From: an uncultured Mollicutes bacterium
Lineage (GTDB): Bacteria; Bacillota_I; Bacilli_A; Acholeplasmatales; Anaeroplasmataceae
Direction of reading: 5' to 3'
DNA length: 36,746 nt
NCBI GenBank assembly: GCA_937905855.1
Contig: CALCWU010000046.1
Span: 1-36,746 of the forward strand
Shown here: positions 31,198-36,746 of the stretch, piece after piece
Layout: the number at the start of each line of letters is the position of its first letter
Numbering within the stretch: the first letter of the stretch is position 1
The notes under the pieces: model-generated
What the model was told of the DNA's origin: nothing
Database searches by the model: none
What the model saw: the letters and a program-made list of their open reading frames with translations, nothing else
Position numbers and translations under genes: made by a program

Positions 31198-31635
31198 ATG
31201 TTAAATGAATTAAGCCCAGTTAAAGGAGCTAGACATGCTAAGAAACGTCTTGGACGTGGAATTGGTAGTGGTCTAGGTAAGACTTCTGGTAAAGGTAGCA
31301 AAGGTCAAAACTCACGTTCAGGTGGTGGCGTTCGTCCAGGATTTGAAGGAGGACAATTACCTTTATTCCAACGTTTACCAAAGAGAGGTTTCAATAGTCA
31401 TTGTCATAAGACATATGCAATTGTTAATCTTGAACAATTAAATGTTTTTGAAAATGGCACAGTTGTTTCACCAGAATTATTAATTAAAAATGGTATTATC
31501 AAAGAGGAATTGGATGGTGTAAAAGTTTTAGGTCAAGGAGAATTAACTCAAAAGTTAACCGTTAAGGCAAAGAAATTCTCTGCTAGCGCTAAAGAAGCTA
31601 TAGAGAAGCTTGGCGGAAGCGTTGAGGTGATGTAA
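31198..31635 (+). CDS. rplO: 50S ribosomal protein L15
   Basis: Late-assembly protein of the large subunit; 145 residues. The Gly/Lys/Arg-rich N-terminus KRLGRGIGSGLGKTSGKGSK near 16-35 and GGVRPGFEGGQLPLFQRLPK are characteristic. Stop is followed 2 bases later by secY. AAGGAGGTG ribosome site. Confidence 0.99.
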   Translation: MLNELSPVKGARHAKKRLGRGIGSGLGKTSGKGSKGQNSRSGGGVRPGFEGGQLPLFQRLPKRGFNSHCHKTYAIVNLEQLNVFENGTVVSPELLIKNGIIKEELDGVKVLGQGELTQKLTVKAKKFSASAKEAIEKLGGSVEVM

Positions 31636-31637
31636 TA

Positions 31638-32948
31638 ATGTTTGAAAAACTAAAGAAGATTTTAGGTAATCGAGATATAGTTTTAAAAATCATATATACA
31701 TTCATTCTTTTACTTGTATTTAAAGCAGGAACTTATATTCCTATTCCACTTATTGATACAAAAGCAATAACTGAAACAATTAAGGGAAATGATTTCCTTA
31801 CAATATTAAATGCGTTTAGTGGTGGTGGCTTATCCAAGTTTTCAATTTTAGCTCTTGGTATTTCACCATACATTACAGCATCTATTATTATTCAAATGCT
31901 TCAGCTTATTATTCCTAAGTTTAAGGAATATTCAGAACAAGGTGAAGTTGGAAAAGTTAAACTAAATAGATGGACTAGATATACAACCGTAGTTTTAGCC
32001 ATGATTCAGGCTTTAGCTTTATTGTTCGGTCTTGGTAGTCGTCCTGAGAACGTATTAATTGGTTCTATTTTAGTTTATAAGGATCAATTCTGGTTATTCT
32101 ATATTTATATGGCAATTGTTATAACTGCTGGTTCAGCATTTACTATGTGGCTTGCAGATTTAATAACTCGTCATGGTATTGGAAATGGTTCTTCAATGAT
32201 AATTTCAGCTGGTATTATCGCCTCAATCCCTACTATGTTTACTACATTATGGAATAAATATTTTGGTAGTGGATTTACAGGAGCACATCTTACTTGCTTT
32301 ATTGTCATTATCTTATTATATATTATAATGATTTTAGGAGTTGTATTCTTTGAGGGTGCTACTCGTAAAATTCCAGTTCAATATTCAAACCGTCAAGCAT
32401 CTAATAATGATGGAATTCCTGTTAAGCTTAATAGTGCAAGCGTAATTCCAGTAATTTTCGCTTCAACATTAATGTCAATACCTCTAACTATTGTAGGTAT
32501 TATGGGACTTTCAACATCTAGCTCACAGGGTGCATATTGGATTGATCAAATATTCTCATATAATCAACCTATTGGTATTGTATTATATATTGTATTAATT
32601 TATTTCTTTAGCTTCTTCTATTCATTTATGATGGTTGATCCTGATAAAATAAGCGAAAACCTAGATCAACAGGCTGCGTTTATTCCAGGATATCGTCCAG
32701 GTGAAGAAACAAAGAAGCAATTATCTCGTATGTTGTTTAGAATTACTTTGATAGGTGCAACCTATTTAACTGTTTTAGCTTTAGTCCCAATTATTGTATC
32801 AAAGGCTTTTGGCTTTACTACATCTGAGGCTTCAGTTATAACAATTGGTGGTACATCACTAATTATCGTTGTAGGTGTTGCAATTCAAACATTTAAGCAA
32901 TTAGAGACAATTTCTGAAACTAAGGAAATCAAAGGTTTCTTAGATTAA
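31638..32948 (+). CDS. secY: Protein translocase subunit SecY
   Basis: Channel subunit of the SecYEG translocon, 436 residues with ten predicted TM helices starting around residue 16. GTYIPIPLIDT, the plug/TM2 segment GGGLSKFSILALGISPYITASIIIQML (in blocks near 62-88), RHGIGNGSSMIISAGI near 178 and the cytoplasmic loop FIPGYRPGEETKKQL near 346 are conserved. It is co-transcribed with the ribosomal genes, as is usual. Confidence 0.99.
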   Translation: MFEKLKKILGNRDIVLKIIYTFILLLVFKAGTYIPIPLIDTKAITETIKGNDFLTILNAFSGGGLSKFSILALGISPYITASIIIQMLQLIIPKFKEYSEQGEVGKVKLNRWTRYTTVVLAMIQALALLFGLGSRPENVLIGSILVYKDQFWLFYIYMAIVITAGSAFTMWLADLITRHGIGNGSSMIISAGIIASIPTMFTTLWNKYFGSGFTGAHLTCFIVIILLYIIMILGVVFFEGATRKIPVQYSNRQASNNDGIPVKLNSASVIPVIFASTLMSIPLTIVGIMGLSTSSSQGAYWIDQIFSYNQPIGIVLYIVLIYFFSFFYSFMMVDPDKISENLDQQAAFIPGYRPGEETKKQLSRMLFRITLIGATYLTVLALVPIIVSKAFGFTTSEASVITIGGTSLIIVVGVAIQTFKQLETISETKEIKGFLD

Positions 32949-32961
32949 TTAGGAGGAAAAA

Positions 32962-33606
32962 ATGCGTTTATTAATTACGGGAAGACCTGGTGCTGGAAAA
33001 GGTACTCAGGCTGTAAATATAACAAAATTTTACAATATTCCTCATATCTCAACTGGTGATATGTTCCGTGCAGCTATTAAAAACCAAACTGCTTTGGGTA
33101 TGACTGCAAAGGGATATATGGATAAGGGTGCCTTAGTTCCGGATGAGGTTACAATCGGAATTGTTAAAGAGAGATTACTAGAGCCTGATTGTAAAAATGG
33201 CTTCTTGTTGGATGGTTTCCCAAGAACTATTGCTCAAGCAGAGGCTTTAGATAAAATTTTATCTGAACAAAATGTTAAACTTGATGCTGTATTAGATGTT
33301 AATGTAGCAAGAGAAATATTAGTTCGCCGTATGGTAGGCCGTCGTGTTTGTAAAACATGTGGAGCTACATACCATATTGAATTTAATAAACCAAAAACTG
33401 AAGGTATTTGCGATAACTGCGGTAGCGCATTAATCCAAAGAGCTGATGATACTGAATCAACTGCAGTTAACCGTTTAGCTGTCTATGATTCTCAAACTGC
33501 TCCACTTTTAGCTTATTATGAAAAACAAGGTTTATTAAAAACTGTTAATGGTGACCAACCTGTCGACCATGTATTTGCTGATATTAAGCTTGCTTTAAGT
33601 AAATAA
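32962..33606 (+). CDS. adk: Adenylate kinase with zinc-binding lid
   Basis: Balances AMP + ATP with 2 ADP; 214 residues. P-loop GRPGAGKGTQ at 7-16, AMP-site STGDMFRAAI, DGFPRT near 84-89, and a long LID carrying four cysteines (Cys130, Cys133, Cys150, Cys153 in CKTCG and CDNCG), i.e. the zinc-lid type of Gram-positive bacteria. The usual next gene, map, is absent: infA follows 91 bases later after a structured spacer. Confidence 0.99.
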   Translation: MRLLITGRPGAGKGTQAVNITKFYNIPHISTGDMFRAAIKNQTALGMTAKGYMDKGALVPDEVTIGIVKERLLEPDCKNGFLLDGFPRTIAQAEALDKILSEQNVKLDAVLDVNVAREILVRRMVGRRVCKTCGATYHIEFNKPKTEGICDNCGSALIQRADDTESTAVNRLAVYDSQTAPLLAYYEKQGLLKTVNGDQPVDHVFADIKLALSK

Positions 33607-33613
33607 GCAATTA

Positions 33614-33659
33614 CACAACTGCTGCAGGAACAATTTAGTTCCTGCTTAGAATGGTTGTG
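33614..33659 (+). promoter_or_regulatory. Two-tier hairpin in the adk-infA spacer
   Basis: Upper stem GCAGGAAC / GTTCCTGC (33624-33631 with 33638-33645) around AATTTA, and a lower stem CACAAC / GTTGTG (33614-33619 with 33654-33659) separated by an asymmetric internal loop. There is no T run, so it is not a simple terminator; it ends 25 bases before the AAGGAGGT of infA. It could be an RNA processing site, a stabiliser or a protein-binding leader. Confidence 0.6.
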
Positions 33660-33697
33660 ATACTCGTTTGAATCCCACATTTAAGGAGGTTAGCGTT

Positions 33698-33919
33698 ATG
33701 GCTAAAAAAGACGATGTCATTGAAATGACAGGTAAAGTATTAGAAGTGTTACCAAACACAAAATTTATTGTTCAATTTGAAAATGGACATCAAGTCGTTG
33801 CCCACGTTTCTGGTAAAATCCGCATGAACAACATACGCATTTTACCAGGTGATAATGTTACAGTAGAGCTTTCTACTTATGATTTAACACGTGGAAGAAT
33901 CACATATAGACAAAAGTAA
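33698..33919 (+). CDS. infA: Translation initiation factor IF-1
   Basis: OB-fold factor that blocks the A-site during initiation; 73 residues. MAKKDDVIEMTGKVLEVLPN, then FENGHQVVAHVSGKIRMN and a C-terminal DLTRGRITYRQK. The start at 33698 follows AAGGAGGT; an in-frame TTG at 33668 upstream has no site and would add a non-family extension. Confidence 0.98.
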   Translation: MAKKDDVIEMTGKVLEVLPNTKFIVQFENGHQVVAHVSGKIRMNNIRILPGDNVTVELSTYDLTRGRITYRQK

Positions 33920-33935
33920 ATCGGAGGTATTGAAG

Positions 33936-34049
33936 ATGAAAGTTAGACCATCAGTAAAACCAATTTGTGATAAATGCAAAGTTATTAAACGTAAAGGCCG
34001 TATAATGGTTATTTGCGAAAACCCAAAACATAAACAAAGACAAGGATAG
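33936..34049 (+). CDS. rpmJ: 50S ribosomal protein L36, zinc form
   Basis: 37 residues, too short for most gene callers. MKVRPSVKPICDKCKVIKRK then GRIMVICENPKHKQRQG, with the C-C-C-H zinc set Cys11, Cys14, Cys27 and His32. CGGAGGT ribosome site, 16 bases after infA. Confidence 0.98.
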   Translation: MKVRPSVKPICDKCKVIKRKGRIMVICENPKHKQRQG

Positions 34050-34070
34050 AAAATTAGGAGGTGCACAGAT

Positions 34071-34439
34071 ATGGCACGTATTTCAGGTGTAGATATTCCA
34101 AATGAAAAACAAGTTGTGATTTCCTTAACATATATTTATGGTATTGGACTTCCAACATCAAAGAAAATTTTAAAGGATGCCGGTGTTGCTGAAGACATCC
34201 GTGTAAAGAACTTGACTGAAGAGCAATTAAGTGCAATTCGTAGTCAAATCAGCAAATATCACGTAGAAGGTGATCTTCGTCGTGAGGTTGCTCTTAATAT
34301 TAAGGGCTTAATGGAAATTGGTTGTTATCGTGGTATCCGCCATCGTAAGGGTTTACCTTGCCGTGGTCAAAATACGAGAAATAATGCTCGTACATGCAAG
34401 GGACCTAAACACACTATTGCTAAGAAGAAGAAAGCTTAA
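34071..34439 (+). CDS. rpsM: 30S ribosomal protein S13
   Basis: Head protein contacting tRNA and forming bridges to the large subunit; 122 residues. MARISGVDIPNEKQVVISLTYIYGIG (in blocks) and the C-terminal RHRKGLPCRGQNTRNNAR are diagnostic. Two unusual Cys in the tail (GLPCRG, ARTCKG) replace the more common Val/Arg. AGGAGGTG ribosome site. Confidence 0.99.
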   Translation: MARISGVDIPNEKQVVISLTYIYGIGLPTSKKILKDAGVAEDIRVKNLTEEQLSAIRSQISKYHVEGDLRREVALNIKGLMEIGCYRGIRHRKGLPCRGQNTRNNARTCKGPKHTIAKKKKA

Positions 34440-34452
34440 GGAGGAATAAATC

Positions 34453-34836
34453 ATGGCACGTAAAGTAACTAAGCGTCGTGTGAAGAGAAATTGCCCAGTT
34501 GGCGTTGCTCATATTCATTCGACTTTCAATAATACAATCGTTACAATCACTGATCCAGCTGGAAATGTAATTTCTTGGGCTAGTGCTGGTGCTCTTGGAT
34601 TCAAGGGTAGTCGTAAGTCTACTCCATTTGCTGCCCAAATGGCAAGTGAAGCAGCTGCTAAATCAGCTAAGGATCAAGGCGTTGTAAAAGTAGATGTATC
34701 TGTAAAGGGTCCTGGTCAAGGAAGAGAAGCTGCAATTCGTTCTCTTCAAGTTGCAGGCTTAGAGATTACAACTATTACAGATGTAACACCAGTTCCTCAT
34801 AATGGTTGTCGTCCACCTAAACGTCCTCGTGGATAG
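34453..34836 (+). CDS. rpsK: 30S ribosomal protein S11
   Basis: Platform protein at the mRNA exit; 127 residues. GVAHIHSTFNNTIVTITDPAGN near 17-38 (in two blocks), SAGALGFKGSRKSTPFAAQMA and the ending DVTPVPHNGCRPPKRPRG are standard. No rpsD between it and rpoA, as is normal in Firmicutes. A small TTTTGT/ACAAAA hairpin (34837-34854) follows the stop. Confidence 0.99.
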   Translation: MARKVTKRRVKRNCPVGVAHIHSTFNNTIVTITDPAGNVISWASAGALGFKGSRKSTPFAAQMASEAAAKSAKDQGVVKVDVSVKGPGQGREAAIRSLQVAGLEITTITDVTPVPHNGCRPPKRPRG

Positions 34837-34874
34837 TTTTGTAGGAACACAAAATAAGATATAGGAGGCCCATT

Positions 34875-35828
34875 ATGAAAGATTTAAAATTTGAAAAACC
34901 AAAAACTAGTATTCTAGAAATATCTCCAAATGGTAGCTATGCTAAATTTGAAGTTACTCCATTAGAGAGAGGTTTCGGTATTACATTAGGAAATGCACTT
35001 CGTAGAACTTTATTATCATCTCTACCTGGTGCAGCTTTCGTCAACGTAAAAATTGATGGAGCCGAGCATGAATTTATGAATGTTGATGGCGTTGTTGAAG
35101 ATGTTATCACTATCATATTAAATTTAAAGAAGGTAGTTCTAAAGGTTGATTCTGATGATCCTAATTTCGAAACAACTGTAGAATTACATAAGCAAGAAGG
35201 AGAAGTAACAGCTGCTGATTTCATTCATGGAAGCGAAGTAGAGGTTATTAATCCTGAACAACATATCGCAACTGTATCAGCTGGTGGTAATTTAAGTATG
35301 TACCTAACAGTTCGTCGTGGTGTAGGATTTGTTGGTGCTGATAAGAATAAAGCATATAATCATAGTGTTGGTGTTATTGCAATTGATTCAATTTATACAC
35401 CAGTTACTAATGTAAGCTTCAACGTTGAAAAAACTCGTAATGAGGGAAATGTTGCATCATATGATAAGCTTACAATTGAAGTTACAACTAATGGTTCAAT
35501 TACTGCTAAGGAGGCAATTGCAATTGCTTCTAAGATGATGATTGAGCACTTAGAGGTAATGGTTGAATTAAGCGAGAAGGCTTCAGGAGAATTTATGACT
35601 GAGCCTGAGTGCGAAAGCCACAACCGTAAACTTGAAATGACAATTGATGAATTAGATTTATCAGTTCGTTCTTATAACTGCTTAAAACGTGCAGCTTTAA
35701 ATACTGTTGCTGAACTTTCTTCTAAGTCAGAAGAAGATATGATGAAGGTTCGTAATTTAGGACGTAAGTCATTAAAAGAGATTAAAGAAAAATTAGAGGC
35801 TTTAGGCCTTGGATTTAGAAAAGACTAA
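34875..35828 (+). CDS. rpoA: DNA-directed RNA polymerase alpha subunit
   Basis: Assembly platform of RNA polymerase, 317 residues. N-terminal dimer domain: YAKFEVTPLERGFGITLGNALRRTLLSS (in blocks near 23-50) and GAAFVNVKIDGAEHEF. C-terminal domain about 250-317 binds UP elements and activators: IDELDLSVRSYNCLKRA, then RNLGRKSLKEIKEKLEALGLG. Both domains are intact. TAGGAGG ribosome site. Confidence 0.99.
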   Translation: MKDLKFEKPKTSILEISPNGSYAKFEVTPLERGFGITLGNALRRTLLSSLPGAAFVNVKIDGAEHEFMNVDGVVEDVITIILNLKKVVLKVDSDDPNFETTVELHKQEGEVTAADFIHGSEVEVINPEQHIATVSAGGNLSMYLTVRRGVGFVGADKNKAYNHSVGVIAIDSIYTPVTNVSFNVEKTRNEGNVASYDKLTIEVTTNGSITAKEAIAIASKMMIEHLEVMVELSEKASGEFMTEPECESHNRKLEMTIDELDLSVRSYNCLKRAALNTVAELSSKSEEDMMKVRNLGRKSLKEIKEKLEALGLGFRKD

Positions 35829-35851
35829 TTTACAAGGAGGAAGTTATAAGT

Positions 35852-36214
35852 ATGGCAGGTTATAGTAGACTACGTCGTAATTCCGCTCAACGTAAGGCAT
35901 TACTTCGTGATTTAGTTACTGACTTAATTATTAATGGTCAAATTGAAACTACTGAAGCAAAAGCTAAAGAAGTTAAGAAGCTAGCTGATAGAATGGTTAC
36001 TCTAGGTAAGACTAATACTCTTCATTCTAGACGTCAAGCTGCACAACTTGTTCGTTTTGAAAAGGATTCAGATGGCAAGTATGCAATTCAAAAATTATTT
36101 AGTGAAATTGCTCCTAAGTTTGCAACTCGTAATGGTGGATATACTCGTGTTATAAAGACTGGTTTCCGTCGTGGAGATGCTGCTCCTATGGCAATCGTTG
36201 CATTTGTAGAATAA
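35852..36214 (+). CDS. rplQ: 50S ribosomal protein L17
   Basis: Last gene of the cluster, 120 residues, at the tunnel exit. YSRLRRNSAQRKALLRDLVTDLI (in blocks near 4-26), TTEAKAKEVKKLADRMVTLGK and the end GYTRVIKTGFRRGDAAPMAI match. AAGGAGGA ribosome site; the stop codon is part of the terminator stem. Confidence 0.99.
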   Translation: MAGYSRLRRNSAQRKALLRDLVTDLIINGQIETTEAKAKEVKKLADRMVTLGKTNTLHSRRQAAQLVRFEKDSDGKYAIQKLFSEIAPKFATRNGGYTRVIKTGFRRGDAAPMAIVAFVE

Positions 36215-36239
36215 GAACCTTTTAGGTTCTTTTCTTTTT
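36213..36239 (+). terminator. Intrinsic terminator of the S10-spc-alpha cluster
   Basis: Perfect 8-bp stem AAGAACCT / AGGTTCTT (36213-36220 with 36224-36231), loop TTT, then TTTTCTTTTT. It starts within the rplQ stop codon. Confidence 0.85.
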
Positions 36240-36252
36240 GCTTAAAATAGGG

Positions 36253-36258
36253 TATAAT
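36253..36258 (+). promoter_or_regulatory. Candidate -10 box of the HMA-like gene
   Basis: TATAAT at 36253-36258, 31 bases before the ATG; no good -35 at the right spacing, because the terminator lies there. Confidence 0.4.
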
Positions 36259-36288
36259 AATAGCATATTCTATTTTGGAGTTGATATA

Positions 36289-36648
36289 ATGCTTTTAGCA
36301 AATGAAAAGAACCCTTATACAGTTATAGGGGCAATAATTGTTTTGTTATTAATTTTAGTTCCATATTATGTTTTTAAATATTCAAAGGCTCATAAAAGTC
36401 AAAAGCAAATTGAAAAAGAAATGGCTGGTAGAAAATTTATTGGTTCATTTAAGATAAAAATTACTGGTGTTCGTGGCTATAAATGGATTTTAGAATTAAA
36501 TCAGGTTTTTGCAAGAGATAGAAATATTTATCCAGTATTTGATAATAAGAATAAAATAATAACAATTCATTATGAAGAAGAAGTTAATAAAAATGCAATT
36601 AGAAATCTTTTAATTAAGATTGGCTATATGGCAGAAATTATAGAATAA
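36289..36648 (+). CDS. Small membrane protein with an HMA-like (ferredoxin-fold) cytosolic domain lacking CxxC
   Basis: 119 residues. One TM helix at about 11-31 (TVIGAIIVLLLILVPYYVF), a basic linker, then a domain at about 50-119: IGSFKIKITGVRGYKWILE, VFDNKNKIITIHYEEEVNK and AIRNLLIKIGYMAEIIE. The order beta-alpha-beta-beta-alpha-beta and the final 'I...I.K.GY.AEI' are those of heavy-metal-associated domains, but the metal-binding CxxC is absent (the loop is GVRGYKW). The start 36289 follows TTTTGGAG; an in-frame TTG at 36238 overlaps the rplQ terminator and is rejected. A single gene with its own terminator. Function unknown. Confidence 0.68.
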   Translation: MLLANEKNPYTVIGAIIVLLLILVPYYVFKYSKAHKSQKQIEKEMAGRKFIGSFKIKITGVRGYKWILELNQVFARDRNIYPVFDNKNKIITIHYEEEVNKNAIRNLLIKIGYMAEIIE

Positions 36649-36678
36649 GTATTAGAAATATACTTATTCTTTTTTTAT
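36643..36678 (+). terminator. Intrinsic terminator after the HMA-like gene
   Basis: Perfect 10-bp stem GAATAAGTAT / ATACTTATTC (36643-36652 with 36660-36669), 7-base loop, eight T. It begins before and includes the stop codon. Confidence 0.85.
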
Positions 36679-36686
36679 TTTTATTT

Positions 36687-36717
36687 AAAACTTGGATCTA
36701 TGTCAAGTTTTTAGACA
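36687..36717. repeat. Inverted repeats at the right edge
   Basis: AAAACTTG / CAAGTTTT (36687-36694 with 36704-36711) overlaps TGTC-N9-GACA (36701-36717). Either a second, bidirectional terminator or the outer end of a mobile element or another gene's control region; the window stops before it can be decided. Confidence 0.35.
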
Positions 36718-36746
36718 CGAAAAGAGAGACTTTTTATTGAAGACTA

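Noticed and set aside
33655..33680. GTTTGAATCCCAC as a tRNA T-arm, i.e. a tRNA gene before infA
   Set aside because: No anticodon arm, D-arm or acceptor pairing can be built around it.
22462..36214. UGA read as tryptophan (genetic code 4)
   Set aside because: rplP and the 21712-22257 gene end in UGA at the positions expected for proteins of normal length, and all Trp positions in conserved proteins use UGG.

Overview
The window comes from an AT-rich, low-GC Gram-positive chromosome of the Bacilli/Erysipelotrichia/Mollicutes-relative kind. The evidence is Asn T-box leaders on asnS and asnB, zinc-type S14 and L36, strong GG-rich Shine-Dalgarno sites, lipobox lipoproteins and a Firmicutes-style S10-spc-alpha ribosomal cluster. 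UGA is a stop codon, but it ends only two of the complete genes. I see no tRNA or rRNA genes, CRISPR array, prophage or intact insertion sequence.

Layout. (1) 1-1740, minus strand: the N-terminal 329 codons of an oleate hydratase (cut by the left edge), preceded by a TetR-family regulator with its own promoter and terminator. (2) 1759-3468: an asparagine T-box leader and asnS. (3) 3547-11685: one transcription unit encoding a CUT1/UgpBAEC-like ABC importer (ATPase, two permeases, lipoprotein binding protein), then a thermonuclease-like lipoprotein with OB-fold-like C-terminal parts, then a 703-residue lipoprotein with Ig-like, internally duplicated and OB-like regions. This looks like a surface nucleic-acid (or phosphodiester) capture, cutting and import system. 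(4) 11703-17086: RlmI-like rRNA methyltransferase, a small two-TM protein with an AbiEi/DUF6088-like protein behind an 11-bp direct-repeat array, a compact PTS enzyme I, a PHP phosphatase and a six-TM protein. (5) 17124-22257: T-box-controlled asnB, a GH105-type lipoprotein, a membrane-anchored LRR_5/BspA-like protein, and an unrecognised convergent membrane protein. (6) 22294-36239: a complete 29-gene S10-spc-alpha cluster (rpsJ to rplQ, with secY, adk, infA, rpoA) behind a structured leader; map is missing between adk and infA and is replaced by a two-tier hairpin. (7) 36289-36746: a small membrane protein with an HMA-like fold signature, a terminator and an unexplained inverted repeat at the right edge.

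The candidates most worth pursuing are the nuclease-linked importer operon, the two-TM/AbiEi-like pair with phased 11-bp repeats, the S10 leader and the adk-infA hairpin, and the two Asn T-boxes with different tRNA-end-reading bases. All function calls are from reading the translated sequence by eye; no database search was run.
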